From contig NZ_ANAH02000001.1 in NCBI RefSeq assembly GCF_000335475.2, positions 186,001-250,000 of the forward strand: a stretch of 64,000 nucleotides of DNA. The letters are read 5' to 3'. Below, in pieces: positions 27,422 to 36,770 of the stretch. The translations under genes and the position numbers were made by a program. The DNA is from Cystobacter fuscus DSM 2262. Lineage in GTDB: Bacteria > Myxococcota > Myxococcia > Myxococcales > Myxococcaceae. A model generated the notes under the pieces. It saw only the letters and a list, made by a program, of their open reading frames with translations. It did no database searches and was not told the origin of the DNA. Numbering within the stretch: the stretch's first letter is position 1; each line of letters begins with the position of its first letter.

Positions 27422-28830
27422 GAGAAGAAGTCCTGGATGGGGGCATCCGCGGGGAAGATGCCCTCGTGGTCGGCGCCGAGCAGATCCATCATCGTCTTGA
27501 GGACCGAGCGGTACGAGTACACCTTGCCCGTGGCCTTGAGATCCGCGCCGCGCACCGAGCCGAGGCTCTTGCCGCCCTTGCCCGCCTCGCTGATGACGCC
27601 GCCCATGAAGGGCATGGACATCCACCGGGTGGCCAGATCGCTGCCGTGGTCACTGCCGTTGGCGGAGTTGAAGCGGCTGCCGCCCGTGGTGCGGCCGAAC
27701 TCGCTGCCGATCACCACCAGCGTCTTGTCCCAGTACGTACCGCCCTCGGGGTGCTGCATCATCTTGAGCGCCGTGCGCAGACCGCTCACCAGCCGGTTGG
27801 CGCCATCCAGCTCGTCCGGCAGCTCCGCGTCCTCGCGCGAGTGGTAGTCGTAGCCGCCCTGGTTGAGGAACACCGCCGGGCAGCCGAAGTGGAACAGGCG
27901 CAGCGCGAGCGCCGCGCGCTGGCCCGTGGTGTCGGTGCCGAAAATGGCGCGCAACTGGCGGTTGGTGATGCCATCCACCACCTCGTCGGAGTCGGCGGTC
28001 ACCCGGAGCATGGGGTCGCGGAAGATCTTCCCGTAGTCGCTCGTGGCCTTGCGCGTCTGCTGGTAGGTGTCCACGCCGCCGCGCAGCGGCAGGTGCAGCC
28101 GCGCACGGTAGCGGTTGTCCACCTCGGTGGTCACCTTGGCCGCCCACGGGGGCAGGCCCGCGCTCGGATCCGCGCCGAAGCCCTGGAAGCCACTGCCCTC
28201 CAGCACCGGAGGCCGATAGGTGGCGTAGCTCCCCGCCCCCGTCGCCATGCCCGCCTCGCCGAGGCTGAAGGCCGGCAGCAGGGTGTTGCCCTTGGCGGCC
28301 TCCTCCGCCACCCGCGCGCGCACCCCGTAGTTCACATACGAGAGGAAGCCCGTGGCTCCGCCCACGTACCCCGTGAGGAAGCGCTCCAGGCCCGTGCCAT
28401 GCCCTCCGTCCGCGCGCGCCGAGAAGGGCTCGTGGTCCACGCACGGCAGCACGCAGATTTCATTGGAGAACTCCGCCACCGGCTTCATGCCCAGATCGCG
28501 CCGGGGCTTGGACGGCTCGCCCTCGAGCCAGCTGGCGCGCTCGAGCAACTTGCCCACGCCCCACTCGGTGCCCGCGGCGCGCTTGTCCGAGCGGCCGAAC
28601 GGGTTGAACTCGTCGGCCACGTCCGAGTTGAAGGCGGTGGTGAAGCGGAAGCCGCCGGACAGACGGATGTAGATGATGTGGCGCACGCGGCCGCGCCCGT
28701 TCGTCTGGGCGAGCGCCGTGCGCGGCAACCACAGGTGGGGGAAGGCCAGCGCGGCGGCCCCCGCGCCCAGGCCCCGGAGGAGCTGGCGGCGGCCCGGGGA
28801 CTTGGGCTTCGAGTCTTTGGGATCGGACAT
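27418..28830 (-). CDS. Tat-exported DUF1501-type protein
   Basis: A 470-residue protein with a twin-arginine signal (GRRQLLRGLGAGAAALAF, cleavage near ALAQT at 41). The mature part has RHIIYIRLSGGFRFTTAFN, VCILPCVDHEPF-like core HGTGLERFLTGY, GGYDYHSREDAELP, and LVVIGSEFGRTTGGS...GSDHGS, matching the DUF1501 (alkaline-phosphatase/sulfatase-like fold) family common in planctomycetes and myxobacteria. Members are usually paired with cytochrome or DUF1800/DUF1549-like partners, as here with the cytochrome downstream and a large lipoprotein upstream. The enzymatic activity of the family is not established. The start at 28830 follows from the Tat signal. Confidence 0.85.
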   Translation of the reverse strand: MSDPKDSKPKSPGRRQLLRGLGAGAAALAFPHLWLPRTALAQTNGRGRVRHIIYIRLSGGFRFTTAFNSDVADEFNPFGRSDKRAAGTEWGVGKLLERASWLEGEPSKPRRDLGMKPVAEFSNEICVLPCVDHEPFSARADGGHGTGLERFLTGYVGGATGFLSYVNYGVRARVAEEAAKGNTLLPAFSLGEAGMATGAGSYATYRPPVLEGSGFQGFGADPSAGLPPWAAKVTTEVDNRYRARLHLPLRGGVDTYQQTRKATSDYGKIFRDPMLRVTADSDEVVDGITNRQLRAIFGTDTTGQRAALALRLFHFGCPAVFLNQGGYDYHSREDAELPDELDGANRLVSGLRTALKMMQHPEGGTYWDKTLVVIGSEFGRTTGGSRFNSANGSDHGSDLATRWMSMPFMGGVISEAGKGGKSLGSVRGADLKATGKVYSYRSVLKTMMDLLGADHEGIFPADAPIQDFFS

Positions 28831-28847
28831 GGAAGGGCTCCGGGGGG

Positions 28848-30644
28848 TCAGTAGAAGATGCGCTCGGCGCTCGACAGCAGCGCGAAGCAGTAGGGACGGG
28901 CGAACTCCTCGGCCGAGCAACGCGTGATGGAGCACTCGCGGCCCGCCTCGCGCGCCTCGGCCACCTCCGTGGCGTCCGGCGAGCGGCCCAGCAACAGCCG
29001 GTACTGGTGGGTGGCGATGCGCTCACCCACCTCCTCGTTCACGGCGAGCGAGGAACTCACGCCCTCGGGCAGCAGCCGCGCCACGTCCGCGCCTTTGATC
29101 TTCGGATCCAACGTGGGGTTGCACAGCGACTGCACGAAGGAGAGCTGGGTGGCGGTGGTGAGGATGCTCACCACGCGGAAGCGGCCTCCCACCACGTTCT
29201 CCGGACAGCCGCCCAGGGTGCGCGCCAGCTCCGAGTAGCGCTTGTCCACGTTGCCCTTGTCGTTCGTCTTCCAGCGCGACTCGGCCAGCACGCGGTAGCC
29301 GGCGATGCTGCCCGCGTTGAGCAGGGACTCGGGCTGGCTGATGCGGTGGTCGCAGCCGGGCAGCTCGTAGCCCGTCTGGCGCGCGAGCGAGTCGATCCAC
29401 ACCTCGGCGTCCACCTGCTTGAGCGGCCCGTAGGCCCAGCGGTAGGTGGAGGCCGCCGCGCCCTCGGCGGACTGGAGGTACGCCACCGAGGTGGCCACCG
29501 CGTAGTGCACCGAGCGGATGTCCCCGTGGTTCTCGAGCAGGAAGCGCACCAGCTCCCCGCGCACCTCGGGCACGAGCGCCGGCAGGTCATAACCCAGGTA
29601 CTGCGCGAGCACGTCATCCACCGCGCGCTCCCAGAAGGACAAGTCCCGCGCGAGGATGCGGCCGGGGATCTGCAACCGCGCCCACTCCTCGGCCGTGAGC
29701 AGACCGCTCCACAGCGTCAGCTCGTTGTTGAGGCTCGGGTCGCGCGCGGCGCGCAGGTCCGGGGTGAAGGTGAGCTCGTTGTAGCCCCACAACACGCTGG
29801 CGCACTCGCCCCGGGCCGCGTCGTTCACCTTCCCATCCTTGTCCAGGCAGCGAAAGCGCACGAAGGCGTCCGGCAGGCGCATGCCCAGCTGCGGATGATC
29901 GTAGTAGCCCGAGTACCAGAGCCGGTAGAGCCGGGCCATGTCCGCGCGCTCGTGCTCGAAGGGCGGGCGCCCCAGGAACTGGCGGAAGAGGGCCTCGGCC
30001 TTGTCGCCCGGGTCCGCGTAGCGGCGGGTGAACACCGGGTGGGCGCTCACCACCGACGCGAAGAGATCGTACGGCACGAGCCCCCGGTGCAGCTTGGCTA
30101 CCAGCCGATCCATGTCGTAGATGGACTGGAGGCTCGCCACCTGGTTGGCGTAGAGGAAGCGGTCGGCGGCGTGGCGCTGCTGGACGAGGATGAACTCGTC
30201 GCTGTCCATCAACCGCTTCACCGTGGCGCCCCAGCCGCCCGCGCACGTGGCCTCGGCCTCGGCCGCGTCCGGCACGCGCCCCAGCATGTCCACGAAGAGC
30301 CGGCGGCACGCCTCGGAGAAGGAGATGGGCCGGGACGCCAGGCCCACGCCCCACAGGCTCCGGCACAACCCGCGATTGACGGGGTTGGTCAGGCCCGCGT
30401 CCCTGCAATACGCCACGCAATCCGCGTCACAGTCCGGCGGGCGCGTCTCGTTGGGCGGGGACGCGTCCCGAGGTGAAGGCAGGGCATCATCCCCGCCCGG
30501 GAAGTCTCCCGGGGTGAGCGGCGCGCCATTGCCCACCATGGCCCCCGGCCCGGAGGCGAGCTGCTCGGGCTCGAAGACGTAGGTGGGCTGACACGCGATC
30601 AGCGCCGCGAGCAGGGGAAGGATGAGCGGACGAGACACGGACAT
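28848..30644 (-). CDS. large lipoprotein linked to the DUF1501 gene
   Basis: A 598-residue lipoprotein (MSVSRPLILPLLAALIAC, Cys18). The rest is largely helical with repeated LGR/LLGR segments (FVDMLGRVPDAAEAEATC, FRQFLGRPPFEHERAD, YRLLLGRSPDATEVAEA) that look like repeats of the planctomycete-type DUF1549/DUF1800 kind, though I cannot assign a family. It lies 17 bases upstream of the DUF1501-type gene in the same orientation, so the two probably form a surface complex with the cytochrome lipoprotein. The ATG at 30644 was chosen for its lipoprotein signal. Confidence 0.8.
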   Translation of the reverse strand: MSVSRPLILPLLAALIACQPTYVFEPEQLASGPGAMVGNGAPLTPGDFPGGDDALPSPRDASPPNETRPPDCDADCVAYCRDAGLTNPVNRGLCRSLWGVGLASRPISFSEACRRLFVDMLGRVPDAAEAEATCAGGWGATVKRLMDSDEFILVQQRHAADRFLYANQVASLQSIYDMDRLVAKLHRGLVPYDLFASVVSAHPVFTRRYADPGDKAEALFRQFLGRPPFEHERADMARLYRLWYSGYYDHPQLGMRLPDAFVRFRCLDKDGKVNDAARGECASVLWGYNELTFTPDLRAARDPSLNNELTLWSGLLTAEEWARLQIPGRILARDLSFWERAVDDVLAQYLGYDLPALVPEVRGELVRFLLENHGDIRSVHYAVATSVAYLQSAEGAAASTYRWAYGPLKQVDAEVWIDSLARQTGYELPGCDHRISQPESLLNAGSIAGYRVLAESRWKTNDKGNVDKRYSELARTLGGCPENVVGGRFRVVSILTTATQLSFVQSLCNPTLDPKIKGADVARLLPEGVSSSLAVNEEVGERIATHQYRLLLGRSPDATEVAEAREAGRECSITRCSAEEFARPYCFALLSSAERIFY

Positions 30645-30675
30645 TCGCGGCTCCCGGAGGAAGGAAAGGGGGGAT

Positions 30676-31641
30676 TCAGAAGTCAAACTCGACCCCGAGC
30701 GACAACCCCAGGCGCAGCGCCAGGGTGTTCCAGTTCTTGGTGTAGCGCAGCCCGTCGATGTCCTCGCTCGTGGCGAAGAGGAACTGCTGCTGGACCTGGG
30801 CGAGGATGTCCGCGCGCAGCAGGATGCGCTCCGTCATGCGCCGGCGCGCGCCCACGGACGGGCCCGCGAGCCAGCCCACGCGCGGCACGCTCCACACCCC
30901 CACGCCCTGCTCCTGCAGCCGGCGGATCTCCGCCGCGAACTCCTGGCCGGGCACCAGCAAGGAGAGGCCCCCGCGCGCGGCGAAGACCACCTCCGTCTTG
31001 TTCGCCACCGGCAGCCCGTACTCCGCGAAGGCGAAGGCCTCGTTGAGCAGGCCGAAGCCGAACGTCCGGCCACCGCCCGCGCCGTAGTTGCCGAAGATGC
31101 GCGCCCCGGCGCCCACCCTCAGCCGCTCGCTCACCGAGGGCACGGACGTGTTCAACCAGAGGGTGGCGGAGAGGAAGCTCGCGCTCGAGTAGTCGAAGGA
31201 CTCGTCCCGGCGCGAGATGTTGATGCCCTGCTCGCCGTTGAGCCGCGAGTTCTCCAGGAAGAGATCCGGACCCACGCCGATGCGCATCCGGCCCGAGGTG
31301 GCCTTCGGGGAAGACTCGGCGGGCCGGGCCGCCGGAGCGGAACGAGGGGCTGGAGCGGGCCGGGCCGTGGCGGCGGGCTTGGCCGCCACCACGGGACGTG
31401 GCTGCTCCACGGGGACCACGGGAGCCACCGCCTCCGCCTCTTCCTCCTTGCGCTCCTCGGACGCGGGCTCCGCGGCGGGCGAAGGCGCCGGCTGCGGTGC
31501 GGGAGTCACGGGAGCGGCCTTGGACGTGCCGCTCCGGGTCTTGGAGCTCTTGGCCTTGGACCTGGACTTGGACGCGGCCAGGGCCTCCGGCGTGACGAGC
31601 ACCAGCAGGGCCGACAACAAGGCACTGCCCAGGCGAAGCAT
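30676..31641 (-). CDS. probable outer-membrane beta-barrel protein
   Basis: A 321-residue protein: signal peptide (MLRLGSALLSALLVLVTPEALA), a Lys/Ser then Pro/Ala/Glu-rich linker of about 90 residues, and a C-terminal domain of alternating amphipathic strands (MRIGVGPDLFLENS, FLSATLWLNTSV, RLRVGAGARIFGN) ending in LGLSLGVEFDF with terminal Phe, the signature of Bam-inserted barrels. A GTG at 31680 could extend the N-terminus by 13 residues. It lies 31 bases upstream of the large lipoprotein gene on the same strand. Barrel size suggests 8-10 strands; function unknown. Confidence 0.75.
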   Translation of the reverse strand: MLRLGSALLSALLVLVTPEALAASKSRSKAKSSKTRSGTSKAAPVTPAPQPAPSPAAEPASEERKEEEAEAVAPVVPVEQPRPVVAAKPAATARPAPAPRSAPAARPAESSPKATSGRMRIGVGPDLFLENSRLNGEQGINISRRDESFDYSSASFLSATLWLNTSVPSVSERLRVGAGARIFGNYGAGGGRTFGFGLLNEAFAFAEYGLPVANKTEVVFAARGGLSLLVPGQEFAAEIRRLQEQGVGVWSVPRVGWLAGPSVGARRRMTERILLRADILAQVQQQFLFATSEDIDGLRYTKNWNTLALRLGLSLGVEFDF

Positions 31642-31723
31642 CGAGGAGCGGGGAGCGTTCGAGCGGGGAAGAAGCGGCACGGGAGACTCGGAGACGAAGC
31701 GAGGCGGAAGGGGGAAGGAAGGC

Positions 31724-32506
31724 TCAGGCGCGACGGCGGCGCAGCAGCGTCAGGCCCGCGGAACCCAGCACGAACATCAGCAAGGGAGCACCACCCGTCG
31801 AGGAGCAGCCACCGCCCTTGTCGTCGTCCTGGTCGTGGTCGTGGTCGTGGCCAGGATCGCCAGTCCCGGTGCCCGCGTCGGCCACGGTGCCCGCGTCGAC
31901 TTCGGTGCCCGCGTCGACTTCGATGCCCGCGTCGAGGGGCGTGCCGGAGTCCGGCTCCTCGACACCCGCGTCCGTGCCGTCCGAGACCTTGACGGTCACC
32001 TCCAGCTTCGTGGCCGCCACGCCGTCACCGCTCGTGCTGCTGCTTGCGTTGACGGAATTGCCGGCACCGTAGATCGTGACGAGGCCGCCATTGCCCGGCG
32101 CGATCATCGAGAAATCGAAGCGGACCTCTCCATTGGAAAACGCCTTGGGGGCGGCGTGCACCAGCTCGACGCCGTCCTTCCTCAGGCCCGAGTTCTCGAC
32201 CAGATCGAGCGCGGCCTCCACCCGGTCCACCGCCAGGTTGACGCCCCCATTCACCGCGGGTCCTCCCTGGATGATGAAGGTGTACTGGTTCGTCGTCCCC
32301 GCCACCACCGACGTGGGACCGGAGATCGCCACGGTCGGTACGGTGGCGCCCGGCGTATGACACGTCGACGAGCAGGTCCGGCCCGCAGTCCCATCAGCGG
32401 CTGGCTTTCCAGAACGGCCAGTGATGCCCGTGGAGCGCGCCAGGGCCGGGGTGGACAGAAGACTCGCAGTGAAGACGCCAGCAACAACAAATGATGGGAA
32501 CCGCAT
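31724..32506 (-). CDS. MXAN_6652-like, MYXO-CTERM-anchored protein with CxxxCH motif
   Basis: A 260-residue exported protein: signal peptide (about 1-24), a TGITGRSGK motif followed by CSSTCH (45-50), a beta-rich domain (about 55-185), an Asp-rich repetitive linker (VDAGTEVDAGT, then HDHDHDQDDD), and a C-terminus of Cys, hydrophobic helix and RRRR that fits the MYXO-CTERM sorting tag (C at about 239, LLMFVLGSAGLTLLRRRRA). The overall pattern fits the MXAN_6652 family. GGAGG precedes the ATG at 32506. It is the first gene of the leftward run 32506-26054 and may share its promoter. Confidence 0.8.
   Translation of the reverse strand: MRFPSFVVAGVFTASLLSTPALARSTGITGRSGKPAADGTAGRTCSSTCHTPGATVPTVAISGPTSVVAGTTNQYTFIIQGGPAVNGGVNLAVDRVEAALDLVENSGLRKDGVELVHAAPKAFSNGEVRFDFSMIAPGNGGLVTIYGAGNSVNASSSTSGDGVAATKLEVTVKVSDGTDAGVEEPDSGTPLDAGIEVDAGTEVDAGTVADAGTGTGDPGHDHDHDQDDDKGGGCSSTGGAPLLMFVLGSAGLTLLRRRRA
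31868..31939 (-). repeat. four 18-bp tandem repeats encoding VDAGTE-type linker
   Basis: Units begin at 31868, 31886, 31904 and 31922 (GGTGCCCGCGTCGACTTC on the plus strand); the middle two are identical. They encode the Asp/Gly/Thr linker before the MYXO-CTERM helix. Length variation between strains would be expected. Confidence 0.8.
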
Positions 32507-32697
32507 ACTTCCTCCGGGAGAAGAAGTTACCTTTTTAACCTGATTTCCTCCATCGGCCCACGACCGTTTGCTGCATCGCGGCAATTCCTCTCTCATCCAG
32601 GACCGTGTCGCGAGAGAAGGACGCTGTCACCGGAAAGGCGCCCACGCGGGATAGAGTGCCAGCTCTGCGCCCCTCACGACCGGCCCCGAGGACAGAC

Positions 32698-35361
32698 ATG
32701 CGAAGGCGGCTCATCGTGGCGGCCCTCCTGGTGGGAGCGCTGCTCGCGCTCCTGTGGGCCGGACTTTCGGCGAGGCCAGACGCCCAGGAGGCGCCGCCGC
32801 TCCATTCCTCGTCCAATGAGCGGACAGCCGTGCCACGACCAGTCGCCTCACGGGAGCGGGCCAGAGGGGTCACGGACACGCGGCCTCCGCTGGACGCGAG
32901 CGTCGCCGAGGCGGAGGGAATGCTCGAGGTGGAGGTGCTCGCCGCCGAGCGGCCCCTGCCCGGGGCCAGCGTGCGGCTGTACTGGCGTGAGCGGAGGGAT
33001 CCCAACCTCGGGGAGATCGTCTGGAGGCTGGCGGGCACGGGCCTGACGGATGCACGGGGACAGGCACGGCTCGCCTCCGGGCCCGGTTCCTACCTGGTGG
33101 CGGTCCACGCGAATGGCCATGCGCCCCGCGTGCTCTCCGTGGTGCGTCCCCACGGCGTGGCGCGCACGTCCGTGCGGCTCGTCCTGGAGCCGGGCCAGTC
33201 CCTCGTGGGCCAGACGGTGGTGAAGGAGACGAAGGAGCCGCTGCCGCTCGTGCAGCTCATCCTCTCGGCGGTGCCGCGCGACCTGGCGCCCGGAATCCCC
33301 CCCGAGCTGCCCTCCGAGGAGCGCGTGTACGCGACGAGCGACGAGCGGGGCCGCTTCCGAGTGGACGGGCTCGCCACGGGGGACTACCTGCTGGAGGCCC
33401 AGGCGCCGGGCCACGCCCACCTGTGGCTCGTGCCGGTGAAGGTCCCCGCGAAGGAGCCGCTGGAGGTGGCGCTGAGCGTGGCGGGGGTCATCGAGGGCTT
33501 CGTCGTGGACGCACGAGGCGCTCCCGCCGAGGGCGCCGAGGTGCGGGTGAGCGGCGTGTCGCCCCAGAGCGTCATCACGGGGCCCGGGGGCGGCTTCTCC
33601 GTCGAGGTGGAGGCCGGCACCTACGGCCTGTCCGCGCGGCACGGCGAGGAAGCGGGGGCACTGGAGCAACCGCTCACCCTGAGCGCGGGCAAGACGATCC
33701 GTGGCGTGCGGCTCCAGCTCGGCCCGGGGTCGGTGCTGGAGGGGCGCGTGCTGGAGCGCACCTCCGGAGCGCCGGTGGTGGGGGCCCGGGTCGACGTCAG
33801 CCCCCACGGACAGAACGGGGACACCGGCCGCGAGTCCACGGATGAAGCGGGTCACTTCCAGGTGGGCGGGCTCGCGCCCGGCAGCTACGACGTGGTGGTG
33901 ACGGCGCCCGGCTTCACCCCGGCGTTGCGGCGCGGTCTGACGGTGACGCCGCGCGAGCGCTTCTCCGTGGATCTCGTGCTCACCCGCATGGGCGTGGTGG
34001 AGGGCCAGGTGCGCGACGTGGCCGGACAGCCGGTGGCGGGCGCACGGGTGATCGCCCCCAACCTCGGGCCAGACGAGCTGGAGTCCACGCCCCTCGAGTC
34101 CCGCAGCGATGCCACGGGGCACTACCGGCTCGAGGGCCTGAACGTGGGCCGCCAGCCGCTCACCGCCCGCCGGGAGGAGGCGACGCAAGGGGTCAACCGA
34201 TGGGTGGACATCACCGAGGAGGGCACGGCCCAGGTGGACTTCACCCTGGAGGGCACGGGCATCGTGGAGGGCGTGGTGCGGGCGGCTCGCGGCGCGCTGC
34301 CCTCCCAGCCCCTGGAGGTCCTCGCCTCGCTGGACGAGAAGAGCCCCTTCGGCGCACAGGACTTCCAGCAGGCCGAGGTGGGAGCGAAGGGGAACTTCCG
34401 GATGGTGCTGCCCGCGGGCGGCTACGAGCTGTTGCTCTCGGCGCGCGACCACAGCCCCACCTTCCAGAGGACGCACGTCCAGGTGGAGGAAGGCCAGACG
34501 GTCCGGGTCGAGCTGCTCTGGGAGGAGAACGCTCCGGCCACCTCCGTGGAGGGGGTCGTCCTCGAGCCGGATGGCGCGCCCTCACCGAGAGCCATCGTCA
34601 GCCTGGGCCTCGAGCCCCAGGAAGGCGGGGTCATCCAGGCGAAGTACGCGGACGAGGAGGGGCGCTTCTCCTTCGGCCTCGGCTCCGACATCGAGCCCGG
34701 CATGGGCGGGCTGAAGGTCAGCGCGCTCAATGGAGGGCGGAGCGGCCAGGTGTCGGGCGTGAAGCCGGGGGAGCGCTCCCTGGTGGTCAGACTGCGCACC
34801 GCGGCCTCGCTGCGGGGCCGGGTGACCCGCGCGGGAGAGCCCGTGCGCGGCTTCACCCTCGGCATCGAGCCCGAGGGCGAGGAATGGCTCACCCCGGGCA
34901 AGGGCCCCTGGGAATTCCCCGGCGAGCGCTTCGAGCTCCACGACGTGCTGACCGAGCCGCTGCGGCTGGTGGTGAAGACACCGGATGGCTCGCGTGGGCA
35001 GGCGGTGGTGACGCCCCGTCCCGGAGCAACGGCCGAGGTGGAGATCCGCCTGCGCGGCACCGCGTCCGTCCAGGGACGCGTGGTGGACGCGGCCACCGGC
35101 GGCCCGCTGAGCGACGTGGTCGTGTTCATCGACAACGATCCCTCCTCGGTCCACATGCGCGAGAGCCTCGACCAGGGGCGCTTCTCCATCAGCGGCTTGG
35201 ACCCGGGCGAGTACGTGTTGAACATCCTCGGCAGGCACACCGCCGGGCGCCTGCGCCTCCCCTTGCGGCTGGCCGAGGGGCAAGTCCTCGACCTGGGGGA
35301 CCTGTCATTGGGTGGGACACCAGATGGGACAGGGAGTGAGACACCGCCTCCAGCGCCGTGA
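32698..35361 (+). CDS. membrane-anchored protein of carboxypeptidase-regulatory-like repeats
   Basis: An 887-residue protein with a single N-terminal membrane helix (about 4-22) and then eight or more CarboxypepD_reg/SdrD-like beta modules of the form VEGFVVDARGAPAEGAEVRVSG...GGFSVEVEAGTYGLSA and LEGRVLERTSGAPVVGARVDVS...GHFQVGGLAPGSYDVVV. Such modules form extended rods of immunoglobulin-like domains on the cell surface. No catalytic domain is visible. The start at 32698 was chosen because the preceding 31 codons are charged and lack a ribosome site. It diverges from the MXAN_6652-like gene over 191 bases. Confidence 0.85.
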   Translation: MRRRLIVAALLVGALLALLWAGLSARPDAQEAPPLHSSSNERTAVPRPVASRERARGVTDTRPPLDASVAEAEGMLEVEVLAAERPLPGASVRLYWRERRDPNLGEIVWRLAGTGLTDARGQARLASGPGSYLVAVHANGHAPRVLSVVRPHGVARTSVRLVLEPGQSLVGQTVVKETKEPLPLVQLILSAVPRDLAPGIPPELPSEERVYATSDERGRFRVDGLATGDYLLEAQAPGHAHLWLVPVKVPAKEPLEVALSVAGVIEGFVVDARGAPAEGAEVRVSGVSPQSVITGPGGGFSVEVEAGTYGLSARHGEEAGALEQPLTLSAGKTIRGVRLQLGPGSVLEGRVLERTSGAPVVGARVDVSPHGQNGDTGRESTDEAGHFQVGGLAPGSYDVVVTAPGFTPALRRGLTVTPRERFSVDLVLTRMGVVEGQVRDVAGQPVAGARVIAPNLGPDELESTPLESRSDATGHYRLEGLNVGRQPLTARREEATQGVNRWVDITEEGTAQVDFTLEGTGIVEGVVRAARGALPSQPLEVLASLDEKSPFGAQDFQQAEVGAKGNFRMVLPAGGYELLLSARDHSPTFQRTHVQVEEGQTVRVELLWEENAPATSVEGVVLEPDGAPSPRAIVSLGLEPQEGGVIQAKYADEEGRFSFGLGSDIEPGMGGLKVSALNGGRSGQVSGVKPGERSLVVRLRTAASLRGRVTRAGEPVRGFTLGIEPEGEEWLTPGKGPWEFPGERFELHDVLTEPLRLVVKTPDGSRGQAVVTPRPGATAEVEIRLRGTASVQGRVVDAATGGPLSDVVVFIDNDPSSVHMRESLDQGRFSISGLDPGEYVLNILGRHTAGRLRLPLRLAEGQVLDLGDLSLGGTPDGTGSETPPPAP

Positions 35362-35432
35362 AGCCCTCGACGGCCCTCCAAATCTCTCTGAATACCCCAC
35401 AAGTCGGTCAACTGAGGATATGGTGGGTGGGC

Positions 35433-36677
35433 ATGTACCTGCGCAGCCTCACGCTCCAGAATCTGAAACTCCTGCGAGATGTGGCCATCTCCTTTACCCG
35501 TCCCGATGGGGAAGTGAGGCCGTGGACCGTCTTCGTGGGGGAGAATGGCGTGTGCAAGACGGCCATCCTCCAGGCCATCGGGCTCGCGGCGAGTGGATGC
35601 TCGCTGGGCAGTGAGCTCGCGGACGTCACGAGCCTGCCGGATCGGCGGCAGCCCTCCACCGAGCTGATGCTGATCGGCGCCGAGTTCACCTTCGGGCAGG
35701 AGGGGCACAAGGCGCGCCAGTACCCGGGACTGGAGAAGAAGCACTCGCTGCCGCCATACGTGCGCAGCTCCATCGCGGCCAAGAGCACCTGGCGCGAGCT
35801 GGTGGGCAGCTCGCGCTACGTGGGCGTCGAGCACACGCAGGTGTTCGATCCCATCCGCGAGGCGCGCCGCACGCAGCTGCCCGGCTGGTTCGTCGCGGGC
35901 TACGGCACGGCGCGCACCCTGCCCCGCCCCCACTCCTTCCACGCCGACGGCCTGTCGGATCCCCTGCGCCAGCGCATGGCGAACCTCTTCGATCAGGGGG
36001 GACTCATCGCCACGGGCTTCGCCGACGTGTTCGAGCCGGCGCAGGCCAAGGCCTATATCAAGCTGCTCAAGCAGGTGCTCCTGCAGGGCAACCTGCTGCC
36101 GGGCGTGGTGGACCTGGAGCTGCAGAGCCACGGCATCGTGCGCACCCGGCAGGATCTGCTCGAGGCGCACCGCTTCGAGTTCGAGATGGGGGGTCAGCGC
36201 GTGAAGCTGCCCGCCACGTGGCTGTCGCGCGGCTACCAGGGAGCGATCGCGTGGCTGGCGGACCTCATCGGCCACATCCTCTTGGAGGCGGGCAAGCCGG
36301 TGCCGCCCGAGCGCATGGAGGGGCTGGTGCTCGTGGACGAGCTGGATCTCCACCTGCATCCGCACTGGCAGACGACGCTCATCACCACGCTCAAGCAGGT
36401 CTTCCCCAAGCTCCAGTTCGTGGCTACCACGCACTCGGCGATGCTGCTGCCGGGACTGGAGCAGGATGAGGTGTTCGTGTTGCGCCAGGACGACGAGGGC
36501 AACGTCTACGCGTCCCCAGCGCCCTCGACGCCCTCGTTCCTCACCGGCAGCGAGCTGCTCGACGCGTTCTTCGATCGCAAGGGCAAGCCCGCGAAGGCCC
36601 CCGGACGCAAGCCGCCCCCGCCCCAGAAGAAGCCCCGCGCCGCCGCCCGCCCGGCGGCCCGTACCCGAAAGAAGTGA
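35433..36677 (+). CDS. AAA-family ATPase (RecF/OLD-like) with altered P-loop
   Basis: A 414-residue ATPase of the AAA_15/AAA_23 kind: N-terminal LRSLTLQNLKLLRDVAISF, P-loop VGENGVCKT (35-43) in which the last Gly before Lys is Cys41, and Walker B LVLVDELDLHLHPHWQ (Asp302, Glu303) followed by ATTHSAMLL (H-loop). The C-terminus is Lys/Arg/Pro-rich. Relatives work in DNA repair or phage defence, often with a nuclease or toxin; no such partner is adjacent, the next gene being the convergent immunity gene. I chose the ATG at 35433 since the RecF-type beta strand begins there. Function is unassigned. Confidence 0.85.
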   Translation: MYLRSLTLQNLKLLRDVAISFTRPDGEVRPWTVFVGENGVCKTAILQAIGLAASGCSLGSELADVTSLPDRRQPSTELMLIGAEFTFGQEGHKARQYPGLEKKHSLPPYVRSSIAAKSTWRELVGSSRYVGVEHTQVFDPIREARRTQLPGWFVAGYGTARTLPRPHSFHADGLSDPLRQRMANLFDQGGLIATGFADVFEPAQAKAYIKLLKQVLLQGNLLPGVVDLELQSHGIVRTRQDLLEAHRFEFEMGGQRVKLPATWLSRGYQGAIAWLADLIGHILLEAGKPVPPERMEGLVLVDELDLHLHPHWQTTLITTLKQVFPKLQFVATTHSAMLLPGLEQDEVFVLRQDDEGNVYASPAPSTPSFLTGSELLDAFFDRKGKPAKAPGRKPPPPQKKPRAAARPAARTRKK

Positions 36678-36687
36678 GCCGGCTCCG

Positions 36688-36770
36688 GTGCCCGCTGCCG
36701 CAGCGCCGGGCCTCGCGCGGATGGCCCGCCACGGCCACCGCGCGGGCGAAGCGGGTCGGCAGCGGGGCAC
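36688..36770. terminator. long imperfect hairpin between converging genes
   Basis: GTGCCCGCTGCCG (36688-36700) pairs with CGGCAGCGGGGCAC (36757-36770) with one bulged base, enclosing a GC-rich loop with further pairing. It lies 11 bases after the ATPase stop and about 110 bases from the end of the immunity gene. Terminator function is inferred. Confidence 0.4.
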
